NCBI GenBank assembly: GCA_028023455.1
Contig: JAQFVV010012405.1
Coordinates: 5,913,334 to 5,977,333, forward strand
DNA length: 64,000 bases
Reading direction: 5' to 3'
DNA from: Epiperipatus broadwayi
Taxonomy: Eukaryota > Onychophora > Udeonychophora > Euonychophora > Peripatidae
Both the position numbers and the translations under genes were made by a program. This document shows, one piece after another, positions 12,029-24,045 of this stretch (the first letter of the stretch is position 1; the number at the start of each line of letters is the position of its first letter). Under the pieces are notes generated by a model. It made no database searches. It was not told where the DNA came from and saw nothing but the letters and a program-made list of their open reading frames with translations.

Positions 12029-15000
12029 GTATCATACATGTACAGTTCTGAAATACATAGTTTGTGTTAATCAAAATATAATCCAATTCTGCTGTATTTT
12101 CATTTAGATGCTTTCATATTCATTTCTCTGTTCAGCATTTTTCTTAAAAAAAGAATTCATAATATAACTTTTTTTTTTTTTGCCAACTCCACAAGTCTGT
12201 GTCCTCTCTCATTTCTATCACCATAATCAAATTTACCCACAGCACTTTCAATTGTTTTTCAATTCTAGCATTAAAGTCTCTCATGACAGTTTGGTGGTGA
12301 TTAAAAATCTTTGGTGCATTCATATAAAAATCCTCTTAATTGATGATAAAAGAATAACTCTCTTTGCTAGTCATACTAACATACATATGCAAAGTTATTG
12401 CAGATAAATAATAAAGTGAAAATATAAAAATCACAATAAGAACTTATCGGGGCATAAACTTGAATTATCTACATATTTGGTATTTATCTTGCACTCTGTT
12501 TGATATACCATCAGTCTTCATAATGTTGTTTTTTTATTTTTTATTTATAATGAATCGTACTCCACTTCTGTTTCCTTCATTTGTGCCTTTGTAATAACAT
12601 AAACATCCACTTTTTAAATCGTCTCTTCATCTTCTAACTTTACAAAATCCAATAGTGCCCCATTTAATATTGGATAGTACTTTAATTCACGCAATCTTCC
12701 TTCACTTGAATGTAATCTGCTGTTGCTTGTACCTAAATAAAAATCAATATCCAATGATAACCTGTGATTACAATCAGGATATTATTTCTCTCTGCATTCA
12801 GCCTCTAAATGTTGGCATGGTTAGTGACATTAGAGAGTTCTGGGAATAGCAGCCATAGTTTACTTTTGTCTATCATTTTAGTAAATATTTATTTTAAAAA
12901 TTCTGCCTTCAAGAAAACTCAACTGATATTTCAGTTAAGAACTATTGCAATTGAGAAGAAAAATCATGTTGCTCTTTGATCTTATGTTCAGAAGTAAAAC
13001 GTTAATAAATTCATCATGCTAGCTGATGTGTGTGAGTAGCTCATCTATTTTTCATTTATTATGTAAGTAATTATGTAATAATAACAACTGCTACCACAAG
13101 AACATATCGAGTAGAAGTTTAGAAATTTGTCCTGCTCTGTTCCTTTAAGACATCAGTAGGAAATTTTTTTTCTTAAGTCATTTTTATATAAATATATATA
13201 CATTTAATATTGATATTTCCACATAATTTGCATATCATTATGGAAATTTAGATACATTTTTTCTAAAAAAAAAAAAAAAAGCCACAACAATGTACTAATA
13301 CATTCTATTATGGTAAAATAATCAAAATATTAATTTTAAACAAATCTAAATTGAAAGTTCTTTATATAATCTAGAGGAAATAATCATTTTTTAATACAAA
13401 ATAATCATTTTATTAAAATTTCATTAATTATTAGTGATTTGCCCTACCAAAAATTAATTCTGCTAAGATTGTAGAGAATTTAGAATAAAGGGCAAAATTT
13501 CATAGATGTGCAAAAAATTTATAGGAAAAAAAAAAATCAAGCATGTTTTTGTTTTTTTTTAATTTCTAGATTAACAGTTTTAATATGAAATAATTTTTGG
13601 CAATTTTCTATTCAGACTACTTCTAAAGTAATTTTCTCCTCAATTCTCTGTAAGAATTAATTAAACATTATCTATGTCGAATCTTTCAAACACCTTATAG
13701 TTTTGAAATAATAATTTTTCTTTGTTAAAATAAGTATAGTCCAACTTAAGCTGTATCCATGTCCATTTTATGTGTGAGATATTTTTCAAAATTAAAAAAG
13801 GAATGAGAAATGTAATTCTATGATTTGTTTTTTGTGTTTGTCTTCCACTTTGGTACTTAAATATCATTTGGATATCAGAACAATTGATTTTATAGTAAAT
13901 AAACTATATATAAGAATTCATATTTAGATATATACAGTATATGTGCCAAGAATATGATATGTAGGTATGCTTGTGTGTTTTGTGTTATTTATCAATTCAT
14001 TTTTAATCAGCATGAAGCTTGTAAAAAAAAATTGGACCATTACCTTAAATACAGATTTAGATTGTAATAAAAATGAGATTGGATTTGGAGGAGAATGTGA
14101 AGATTTTGTTAGATGGACAAATGGAGGTATTGAAGGAAATAAATATAGATGGATGGAGAAATTAAGAAAAGAATATTTTGACTGGGTAATGAAAGATGCA
14201 CTGCAAGGCATTATGGACTACGAAAAGAACTGAAAGAAAAAAAAGTTTAAGGAAGGAGGCAGCTTTGAACATTTGGAAAAACAGAGCTAATGTGTAGACT
14301 GAATTTAGAAAGTGACCTGTAATTGATGTGTGAAACTTGCCTTTTGTTTGGATGGCTGATGATGATCTGATTATTTTCAATTGATTTTTTTTTTTTTTAC
14401 ATTCATTTTTATTTATTTAAAGATTTAAATTTTTGTATTAAATTTGTTTCACTTTTCCACTTGGGAAGCCATTATATCAACATTCACCATCACAGTAAAA
14501 TCTGTTTGCGAGTCCAACCATGCCTGTAAAAGCATTTAGTCTGTCTTCATTGAACTGTCAACAATTTGTTTCTTTTCCAAATAAAATATTTTTTATTACA
14601 TTTTAAATAAATTTAAAAGCTTTAAATTTTATTTGTGCATAATTTTATCCATTACTTTTTACCATATTTTTATTTGCATTAAAATTAAGATTTTGTATTT
14701 ACACATGTAAATAAATAAGTGTATGCAATTTTAAACATAAATAAACTTATATCAGTGTGTATATATATATATATTTAACATGCATACATAAACAACTCAA
14801 ATATATTATATAATAAACTTATCATTCATAATTACACATTTGATGCTTGAAAGTTAGTCCTTGGAAGAAAAGTAATAACGTTTTTTAATGATCTCCCTCC
14901 CCCTTTTTAAAACTATAAGAAATATGTAATTTATATATTTACTTTTTTCGGTGGGGCCACAGTCACAATTACAACTGTTCAATTTATAATTTTTAAGTCT

Positions 15001-15290
15001 GATTTTTCTTACATGTAAATGAGAGGCTGAAGCCCAATTATAAGCTGTATAACAGAAATCTTGTAGATGAGGTTGTACTTAATTAGTAATAATCATGGTA
15101 ATAACTGAAGTATTTTAAATTTATTACATATTTTGTTGTCAGCATGTGTATGCATCAGACAGCTACAGAACAATGATATCGTATATAATAAGACATTTTA
15201 TTTCTACTTCTAATAATAGATGATATTGGTATTATTAAAAGAATTAAATAAATAATTAGTGATTTCCTGAAGGTTTGTGATGACAGGGTT
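12029..15290. other. Non-coding stretch; possible LINE scrap at 14.0-14.38 kb
   Basis: A+T-rich with no assignable gene. At about 13970-14370 an 88-codon open stretch followed by broken frames ends in TGATGATGATCTGA, which recalls a LINE 3' end. No reverse transcriptase block is recognisable, so this is not called. Confidence 0.3.
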
Positions 15291-15292
15291 CT

Positions 15293-15645
15293 AGTTGTAT
15301 TTTTATATCGGACTATTTCCATCATCTAATATGTGTGTTGAATGTCTTTAGAAAAATTCAATTTTATTTAAATATTCCAAATATATTCAACTGTTAGTAA
15401 TATCTTAGCAAACAGATTAGTATATGCACCAACTGTTAGTAATATCACAGCAAACAAGTTAGTATATGTACCAACTGTTAGTAATATCACAGCAAACAGG
15501 TTAGTATATGCACTAACTGTTAGTAATATAAACAGGTTAGTATATGCACAACGTTTCGAGAGGTATTATTCTCCCCTCTTTTTCAGGTGTTGCTGGCCTG
15601 ACCAGTGACAGTACTAACATGGGATTCGAACCTGGGTCCTCAATT
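15293..15645 (-). mobile_element. tRNA-derived SINE with hammerhead-like tail, left copy of an inverted pair
   Basis: On the minus strand a B box, GGTTCGAATCC (15632-15622), is followed by ACTGTCACTGGTCAGGCCAG. Then comes CACCTGAAAAAGAGG, a loop, CCTCTCGAAACGTTG (about 15592-15550), and a TGCATATACTAACCTG segment that is expanded into four roughly 42-bp tandem units (15390-15545). The tRNA head is cut short: no A box is present beyond the B box. The tail block CTGA..hairpin..GAAAC has the layout of a hammerhead core. It is inverted relative to the copy at 15.86-16.15 kb, with homologous outer flanks. Confidence 0.75.
15390..15545 (-). repeat. Minisatellite, four units of about 42 bp inside the SINE tail
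   Basis: Units begin CAACTGTTAGTAATATC and contain AGCAAACAGGTTAGTATATG on the plus strand. The fourth is shorter. Single-copy versions lie in the SINE copies at 16.0 kb and 30.07-30.11 kb, so the array arose by local expansion of a tail segment. Confidence 0.8.
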
Positions 15646-15854
15646 GGGAAAATACAAAAATATTGAATAGAGAAGAAAAGGTACAAAGAAGAAAATTTAA
15701 AGAAGCTGCTCACATGACAATGGCAAAAAATCCCATAAGCCAACTTAATGTGACTACATAATGTATGGAAACCACTAATCAACTTTGCTCTTAGGAAAAA
15801 GTGGAGAAATCAGGAGGAACCTCATAGATAAGTATATGAAATTTCTACTGACTG

Positions 15855-16152
15855 TTGCCTTTGGCAGGATGGCTCAGTTGGTTAGAGCGTTACCTTAAAA
15901 ATTCAATAATCAAGAATCTAAGGACTCAGGTTCGACTCCCATGCTAGTACTGTCACTGGTCAGGCCAGCAGCACCTGAAAAAAAGGGGAGAAAAATACCT
16001 CTCAAAATGTACATATACTAACCTGTTTATATTACTAACAGTTGAATGTATTTGGAATATTTAAATAAAATTGAATTTTTCTAAAGACATTCAACACACA
16101 TATTAGACATGGAAATAGTCCAATATAAAAATACAAGTAAATAACTAGTTCA
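15855..16152 (+). mobile_element. tRNA-derived SINE with hammerhead-like tail, right copy
   Basis: The A box TGGCTCAGTTGG (15870-15881) and the perfect B box GGTTCGACTCC (15929-15939) make an internal pol III promoter of tRNA origin. The tRNA fold is not intact: the anticodon region is an A+T-rich insert. Downstream come TGTCACTGGTCAGGCCAGCA, the tail hairpin CCTGAAAA..GGGG..CCTCTCAAAATG (about 15974-16010), and a 110-bp segment that is the reverse complement of 15301-15394. It forms one arm of an inverted pair with the left copy, separated by about 210 bp. Confidence 0.8.
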
Positions 16153-16832
16153 AATGTATTTTTGTATCTAATCTTATATGTATTTTATAGGATGAATAAT
16201 ACGTTTTTAAAACAAGATATAAATTTTAATGATAATTAATATTCATTTATTATATATATCTTACTTCTTGTTAGATATTTTAAATTATAATATTTTTCAA
16301 GATTTAGAATTAAAAAATAGTTTTTATTCTATTATTGACAAAAAGGAATGACATTTTATGTAAACTATGTATGAAAATATTGTAATAGTGATGATTTTTA
16401 GTATCAGTTATTTGTATTAAATTGATAACATTTTTGTTGTAGTATTTTATTATACAATTTTTGGTTAATAATATCTATTTATCTTTCTTTTCTATTGAAT
16501 ACAAAATTTTACTGTTAACTATTGATTAAAAATTTAATTTTTTTTTTTAATTAGAAAAGCATTTTTAAAATTAATAATGTATAAATTGTATTTTAATATT
16601 TCCTGTACTATAGTAATTATTTTTTAAAAAATTATTTTGTTACAAAATCAAAATCATTTTAATTTAGTTTCTTTATGTACAAATTTAAGTTAAAAAATGT
16701 GAATCATACACATGTAGATTTGTTTAAAAGTTTTATTCTTTTCTGTCAGTAAATAAGATATGATAGTTTTTATTTCTAATAGTTTCAAACGTTTCTTGAT
16801 TTTATGAGTTAATTTTTGCCAGTGTATTAAAA
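16153..16832. other. A+T-rich stretch, possibly the eroded 5' part of the Penelope-like element
   Basis: No reverse transcriptase blocks can be read. Its position upstream of the Penelope-like remnant is the only reason to suspect a relation. Confidence 0.25.
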
Positions 16833-17660
16833 TTGTCCCCAAAATTGAGCCCCAATACTGAAAAATTTCAGAATGGTAAAAGAAGGGAGTATATAAATGG
16901 TTTGTTTTGTAATAAAAATTTTGAAAAAATAAATAGTAGAATAAGATTTAATAATAATAATAGTAAGATAATTTATGTTGGTTTCAATGTTTCAAAAGAT
17001 TTGTTTGTTAAAATTAAAAAATTATTTAATATGATTAATAAAAAATATAATGTTACTATTTGTTCTATTTATAAAAAGAAAAAAAATGTATAAATTTCTT
17101 AATTAGTAATGGTAATGATTGAAATAATTTAGAAGTTATGAATTCGGTTTATATTATAAAATATTTAGATTGTTTTAAAGGTAATAAAGAAATATTATAT
17201 GTTGGAATACAAAGAATAAATTGGCAAGAAGATTAAAACAGCATCTAAATGATAAAGATTTTAAAATAGAACCTTTAGAATGTATTAAATCATATTATCA
17301 AAAAATTATAAAAGAAGTCATTTATATTAATGAAATGAAACCTGTAATGATTTTAATTGGAAAAAAAAAAGAGGATAATAGGGGGATTGTTTTAAGAAAG
17401 GTAATTAAAAAACGAAAGTTAAGATTGTTTGTTAGAGGAGTTTTAAGATAAGAGATATTTGTATTTGTTATATGTATTATGGAATATTTGTATATATTGT
17501 TATTTATGTAATTTTTAGTTGTTTTTTGATAAAGACTATAAAATAATATAGTCGAAACATTGGCATATATTATTGTACATTATAATAGTTCATATTATAA
17601 TAAATCAAGATTTATAAAGAAGTTTGTGTATGGTTTGTCATATATATATATATATTGAAA
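16833..17660 (+). mobile_element. Penelope-like element remnant with GIY-YIG endonuclease domain
   Basis: The first open stretch (16833-17093) is lysine/asparagine-rich, with a SKDLFVKIKKLFNMINKKYN segment like the linker between reverse transcriptase and endonuclease in Penelope-like elements. A second stretch, at about 17135-17450, reads NSVYIIKYLDC then EILYVG. After a one-base frame change near 17215 it continues NKLARRLKQHLND. The VY / YVG / R..H order is the GIY-YIG nuclease signature. Beyond the stop at 17451 the tail holds TTGATAAAGACTAT, a loop, ATAGTCGAAACATTGGC (17526-17563), a hammerhead-like hairpin, and then a TA tract. The reverse transcriptase is missing or unreadable and the frame is broken, so this copy is dead. 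The subfamily cannot be fixed by eye. Confidence 0.6.
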
Positions 17661-18540
17661 TTAATAGGCTATTTTTAAAATAGAAGACTGTGTTTGTTTG
17701 TTGTTTTTTAATTTATGGTTTAGTCCTAAAGTAAAATACAATTAATCAAAAAATTAAAATATTTGTCTTCTTTTATCTAATTTATTTTAAAATTAACTTT
17801 TTAATGGATTTAACAGGGTCCATATTTTTATCATTTAAGATACAGATTCTTTAAAAATGAAATAGTAAAAAAGTACAGTTTTCGTTTTTGGACTTCCTGC
17901 TTTAGCTTTTATATGATTTAGCCCTTTTTTAATGCTCAGGAGTGAGTTGTTAAAAAAACTATATGTTAATGTTATTATGCTTTTATGTAGTATTTAATTA
18001 ATTATGTTGTTAACACTATTAATTAAACATTTTTAAACAAAATGAAAAAAATATATATTAAAAAATATTTATAGATAGGAATTCAAAAATTTTTTTGTAT
18101 AACTGTTTATATAAAAAAAATTTTTTTTTTCTTAGAACCTATATTATGTTTTAAATAAAAACATTGTTCTACCTATTATTGAAATATCATATAATTAACA
18201 ATTTTATATTTAATAAAATCCAATTTTGAAAGGGGTCACATTATTTATGCATTTTTTCTCAAATATTGAAATAAAATTAGCTTGCAGGCTAAAACTAATT
18301 AATAAATTATTATTCTCTTGTTCCCAGGTTCCAGATAGGTGTATAGTCTTCAAATATGAAGGTTAGCTAACAAAATTGGACAATATTTATTATCAGGAAG
18401 GAGTGAAGTGCCTGTTTACTTCTATAAAATGCCACAATTCCTATGACAGTAAATGTGTAATAGCAAGTATTGACTGCCATTAAATAAGTCAACACTGTGC
18501 TAGATCAGTCGCAGCATTCTTCCAAATCAGTGGTAGATCA
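17661..18540. other. Non-coding stretch without recognised features
   Basis: A+T-rich, with homopolymers and short TA tracts. No gene or bounded repeat seen. Confidence 0.35.
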
Positions 18541-21352
18541 TTATAGGTGACAATGGTGAGGAGTAAGTGGCAGATGGATCTTCATAAATGGAGGTTATTG
18601 CTGAGCAAAGAAGGCAATGGGAAACCTATAATTCTCATTTTTATTATGAGTATGTCCACAAAATTCATTCAGATTGTTGTTGAAACCTTAGCTAAGAATG
18701 GCTTTGGTGTCTTGCTCAGCAAGACAAGAGGCTACTCAAGTCTTGCACTTGTGAAATTTCTCATCAAGATCTTTGATCAAAAGAAGACATATTAAGAATT
18801 GGTACATGGAATGTAAGATTATTGAAAAAGGAAACGAAAATAAATAATATGGTTGTTATATGATTAAGTGAAGTGAAATGTGGAGGGATGTGTAGAAGTA
18901 AAAATGGGGGTGTTAAGTTATTTTATTAATAGAGTAATAAATGGAGTTGGCATTGCTGTCGTTAGTAAGGAATTTGGAATAGTGTAGTAAAAGTAAATTA
19001 TTGTTGACAATAGACTTATGATAATGAGAATAACTGCAAGCCCTAGGGATTTGGTATTCATACAAGTATATATGCCAACTATCGTTATGGTGATAATGAA
19101 ATTTGATGAGTATAAGGATAAAAATGCATGTATTGGATGATTGGAATGTTATTGTGGGGAAAGATACGGAAGGAAAAATTATTGAGAATTATGGTACTGG
19201 AAAAAGAAATGAAAAAGGTAACCAGCTTATGGAATTTTGTAAAAAGAATAGATTTGGGGTTGCAAACATTTGGTTTAAAAACCATCCCAAGATTTTGAAC
19301 CACTAAACATCACAGAATCATCTTTCCCTATGCTTACACAAGCTGTTATAACAGAGGCAAAACTTTCCATACAGTAGCCCAGTGCAAGCCAGAGTAATCA
19401 ATGGATGCAAGAAAATTTGTCCATAAAATTCTTATCTAGTACCTATTCATTAGATCCTAAGATCTATTTTGCAGTGCTGTCAGATCCAAGGCTTCTCATT
19501 GATGAAAGCCACAAGCTAGAAACTAATCTGGGGATATTGGATAACTAGGTGCTAGATAGGGATTGTATGCACAAATCTTCTTGCATCCATTGATTACTCT
19601 GGCTTGCAGTGGATGGCACTACTGTATGGAGAATTTTGCCTCTGTTATCCAAGAAGATTGTATACACAGAAAGTTTCAGGTGTTAGAGAACAATATCAAA
19701 TAGATTATATATTGATTCAGGATAGGGTTCATATGCTTTGCCTGTACTAATATAAACTTTGATCATAATTTCATTGATCATTTGACATTTTAGAGGGAAA
19801 AGGTATGTAAGCTGGGACTTTAGAGAGGAAGATTTGGTTTAATATGTGAAAATATAATATAAAAAAATTGATAAAGATAAGGAATATGTAAATAGTTCTG
19901 ATAAGTGTTAGTGTATGATTAAAAAAGGATTATTAAAAACAATAAAAAATGAAATAGGTATTTGGTTAAAGAATGTTAAATGACTTTGGATAACAAAAGC
20001 TATGCTGGAAAATATGGAGAAGATGGAATAATGTCAATATTGAGAAAAGGCAAAGAGCACATAGAAAAAAATAATAATGAACTAAGGAGGGAAACAGATT
20101 TAGCAAAAGAAAAATGGTTGGAACAAGAATGTAGAGAAATAGAAGTGATTCAACAGATAAAAAGATATGATCTGGTATTTCACAGAATTAGAAATGTCAT
20201 TTGGAAGAAAAAAAATGATAAGAGATTAACTGATTGTGATGATATGTTGAAAAGATAGAAAGAATATCTTAAATATTTATTTAGAAATGAAAATAATTTA
20301 ATTAATTATGAACTTGAAAATGAAGATCAGAAATAGATGATAAAGATATGCATGTGGACAGATGAAGTAATAAAGTCACTTTAACAAATGAAAATAAATT
20401 TGATGGATTTGATACAATATCTATAGAATTTTTTAAAGAAATAGGAGATATTACTATGAAGGAAGTAGTTGGACTTTCAATTTAATGTATATTAATGGAA
20501 TTTGGTTTGAAGATTTTTTGAGAACTGTAATGATTCCAACTGTTAAAAAGAAGAAAGCAAAGGACAATAAGTTTGCTATCTCATCCTTCTAAAAGTTTTA
20601 TTGAGGATTTTAACTAAAAGAATTTATGGGATTGGAAAAGAACAGTTTGATTTTCAAAGAGGGAAAAGTACAGGGAGTACTATTGGTGTCCTTAGAATAT
20701 TTGCAGAGAGGTATATTGAAAAAATTAAAGGAATTGGTATTAGAAAAATCATTTGGTAAAGAAATCTGGTATAAACTTATGACCATGGTTGAGCAAGAAT
20801 GGAAGAAGTGAAGATGACGTTAAAGAAGAGTAGCATTAGCAAAGGAGGCAAAGAAAATATTTTGTGAACCTTTGAAGAGAGAATTAAGGGGGAAATTACA
20901 TACTATGCATGGAGTGTATTATTGTATGATTGTGAAATGTGAACAATGAGTAAAAAATTAGGAATAAATTGGAAGCCTTTGAGATGTAGTCTTGGAGAAG
21001 GATGGAAAAAAATCACTTGGTTGAATAAAAATGACAAATGAGGAATCTTTGAAAAGAGTAAATGAAAAAAGAAGATTGGTTGAGAAAATTAGAGATAGAA
21101 AGAGAAACTAGAATGGACATATATTAAGAAGAAAGAATAGTTTAATGAAAGATGTTTTGGAAGGAATGACGAGTGGAAATAAGAACAAAGAGTGGAAAAG
21201 ATTGATCTTGCTGGATGATGCAAGAGATAGGAAGAGATACAAGGAATGTAAGAACTGGACTATGAAGGGAATAGAATGGAGAAATGGATGACTTTGTGAT
21301 GTGTGTACTCTCTGGACCTGTCCAGAGAACAAAATACTATTGATTGATTCAT
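18540..21352 (+). mobile_element. RTE-like LINE, second family, nearly full length but decayed
   Basis: A leader containing AAAGAAGGCAATGGGAAACC (18607-18626) is followed by the endonuclease start LRIGTWNVRLL (about 18793) and the block GDWNVIVGKD..GKIIENYGTGKRNEKGNQLMEFC (19135-19245), typical of APE-type endonucleases. The reverse transcriptase is recognisable at EQFDFQRGKSTGSTIGVLR (about 20638-20695). The C-terminal region has the DVLEGM..LLDDARDRKRYKE block (about 21150-21250). The 3' end carries a TGATTGATTCATTGAT tail. Frames are broken by stops throughout. A 352-bp TIR element interrupts the endonuclease at 19295. The RT and tail motifs differ from the family at 22.4 and 25.5 kb, so at least two LINE families are present. 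Confidence 0.8.
19295..19646 (+). mobile_element. 352-bp element with about 110-bp TIRs around a decayed hammerhead
   Basis: Left repeat (from about 19331) and right repeat (to 19646) share GTTAT.ACAGAGGCAAAA, CCATACAGTAG and GCAAGCCAGAGTAATCAATG in opposite orientation. Between them lies TTGATGA (19499-19505), AGC/GCT helix II, GAAA (19519-19522), ACTAAT, C (19528) and TGGGGA, aligning with the 3.25-kb ribozyme. C3 of the core is T and helix III has a mismatch, so cleavage is unlikely. It sits inside the LINE endonuclease between an ATCCCAAGATT-like and an ATCCAAGAAGATT duplication (19284 and 19647; imperfect). It is the monomer-like relative of the 981-bp palindrome. Confidence 0.7.
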
Positions 21353-22380
21353 TGATGAGCAGTTTCTTTTTATAAATATTATTTGTAAAATATTTTTTAT
21401 GTATTTATTAAAATATTTATCTAAGTTTTAAAAGAAATATAAGTTCTAATCGGAAAACATGATTATTAATAATTTATTTACTTATTAGGAGATGTTATGA
21501 CTAATATTGATTAAAAATGTAACGTTTATAAATATATATATTGTATAACACTTTATTTATAAATAACATCCTTTTTAACTAATGCTTTATTGTGTCATAA
21601 AAATTATAGTATGGTGTAAAGTGCCTGATTTTTTACTATGTATATGTCAGAAGTTACTTAATTTAAAAATGAGATTTGGAATTTATCAAGCGTCAAGTCT
21701 GTTTATGTTCTTAAGGGGAAAAATGTACTTTACATAATTCTCGAATTAAAACAGTAAGAAATATTGCTCAAAAGTGTGTGTGCCCATATTTTTAAAACTA
21801 GCTACTGTTGTAGTAAAAAATGTGTTAAATGAGAGTTTTTATTGTGAGGTCTTTCAGAATAAAACTGAAGTTTTTTATGTAATGTCTATATTTTAATTTA
21901 TGGTTGGCACTTATAAAATGTATGTTAATTTCAAATTGTTTATGAGAGCTGTAGATTGAATTATTATTTGCATACACAAATAATGGCTTCTTTTGTTTTA
22001 TTGTGCTTTGTTCTTATTTAAACTTTATTTCATTTCATTGACAAGTAGGAATAAATGGTCTTGTTATCAATTATCTTCTATCTCTTACAACCACAAGAAA
22101 TAGATGGTTGTAAGGTGATTTGAATTTTAAATATTTACTGTATTTTTAAAATTGTATACTATCTGTATCTCAATAATATATATACACTTTTGCATTGATT
22201 TTTTATCCCTAATCATGTAGTCATTTGTTTGTAAAATTTTATTTAAATTGAATTCACGAAAAAATTACCAATTTAAATAAACAATTTGGAATTAACATAG
22301 ACATTTTATAATTATAATTACCAGTAAATTTTCTTTTGAGACAAGACGATGTATAAAGAGAAAAAAAGGAATACGAACAT
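21353..22380. other. Non-coding stretch without recognised features
   Basis: A+T-rich sequence between two LINE copies. Nothing supportable seen. Confidence 0.35.
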
Positions 22381-24045
22381 TTTTAAAAATGATCTACCAA
22401 GAAGAAAAGTGGAGATTAACGAATATCGACTGAAAATCCTAAATTCAAACCCTTTATACTGAATGAATAAGTTAATTAATTACTAGCCACATTAAAAAAT
22501 GTAATTGTGTGTTGGCAAGAAAAGCATCTTAGTATTGATTGGGAGGAAAGTTATTTGTGCAATAGAAAGAAAAGTGGAACTATTACTTAAAAGAGAGAGG
22601 CATCATGAAATATGTGTGAAAGAGTTCTATAAAGAATTATATAGTAATAAGGAATAACAAAATAAACTATTCCCTACAGTTAGTATATTTCTAGAATTGC
22701 CCAGCATTTTAAATAAAGAAATAGGATATGCAATTAAATCTACGAAGAAGGGAAAAGCTTCAAGAAGTAATGGAATTATAATTGATATCTTTAAAGAAGC
22801 AGGTCAAGAAATAGAAAAATTGTTGGCTAAGTTGTGTACCAAATGTCTAAATGATAAAGAGGTGCCAGATGATGGGAAGAATGCAGCAGTAATGTTGACA
22901 TTTAAGAAAAGTGATAAAGAAGGTTGTAGAAATTATAGAACTATCAGTCTTATCATTTTTTTTACAAAATCTTTACCATGATAATTGCAACTTAAAAGAA
23001 TAAGCTGGACTTAAATGTGGTTTTAGCACGGTAGACTATATCCATTAAGAGAAGTTATAGAAAAGACTAATGAATACGCTTTGGATTTGTAGATTATGAA
23101 TAGGCATTTGATTCTATAAGGATTTCTGTAGTGATAGTAGCATTGCATCATCAAGATATTGTCATTTGAAGAATTTTGATGCAAAGGCCATGATTAGGTT
23201 GCACGGAGATACCAAGTAGATTGGAAATTGAGATGAATGTATTCTGTATTTCCAAAACTTTTACAATAGTTTTGCAAGAAATATAATTTGGATCAAAATG
23301 AGAATCTAAAGGAGTAAAAAGTAAATGGAATTTATGTTTTATTTGGATTTTGTAGATGATGTGATTGTTGTTGTAAATAATGATTCAGTTTCAAAAAACC
23401 TTATGAATTATCGGAAGAAAGTAATAAAGTGAGACTAAAAATAAATGCCAAAAGAGAAGAAAATAAAGATTCATAATGATGAATTGGAAGAAGTTAATAT
23501 TTATAAATATATTAGCAAATTATTAATACAGCTGGAAATATAATGGATGAAATTAATCATAAAATTAAACTTGGATGGACTGCTTGTCTTAAAAATAACT
23601 TAATATTAAAAGGAAATATATCTATATGTTTAAAAAGGAAAGTTTTAATAGATGTGTTTTATCAGTTCTTATCTATGAATCTGAGATTTGGACACTTAAC
23701 AGAAGAGCAATTGAAACTTCAGAAATCAATGAAGTATAGAGAGATTTGTGTTAAGAGTAATATAAAAAAATTGCAAATGAAATACATGGATGAGAGGACA
23801 TCATTAAAGAATTAAGAGATTGAACATATTGCTAGAAGATATTATAATAGATGAACTGTTGAAATCTTAAACTGGATTCCAAGAGATTTTTTTAAAGACC
23901 TAGAAAGAGACAGTATATGAAATGGATGGATGAAATAAGGAAGTTTGGTGGTGTGTTGAGGAGAATAGAGGCTAAGAAATTGAAGAAACTAGATTGAATT
24001 CATCCTTCACTGGATCAATAATAGTTGAAATTTTTGATAATGATA
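22380..24045 (+). mobile_element. RTE-like LINE copy, decayed
   Basis: The block GKASRSNGIIIDIFKEAGQE (22750-22810) continues with KLCTKCLNDKEVPDD and RNYRTISL (22820-22960), closely matching the 26.2-kb copy. Remnants of the YEKAFDS, FADD (about 23345-23375: FVDDVIVVVNN) and ETWTL..IE blocks follow. The tail ARRYYNR..KTLNWIPRDF.RPRKR is at about 23830-23910. It ends near 24045 in TTTTTGATAATGATAATC. Numerous stops and an internal deletion around 22980-23100 make it non-functional. Confidence 0.8.

Noticed and set aside
15870-15945. tRNA gene call from A and B boxes
   Set aside because: The anticodon and acceptor stems do not form, and the unit is repeated with a SINE tail.
18325-18360. Acceptor-like ttgttcccag followed by GTTCCAGAT, considered as the last ETFA exon
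   Set aside because: The reading VPDRCIVFKYEG then stop does not match the expected ETFA C-terminus.
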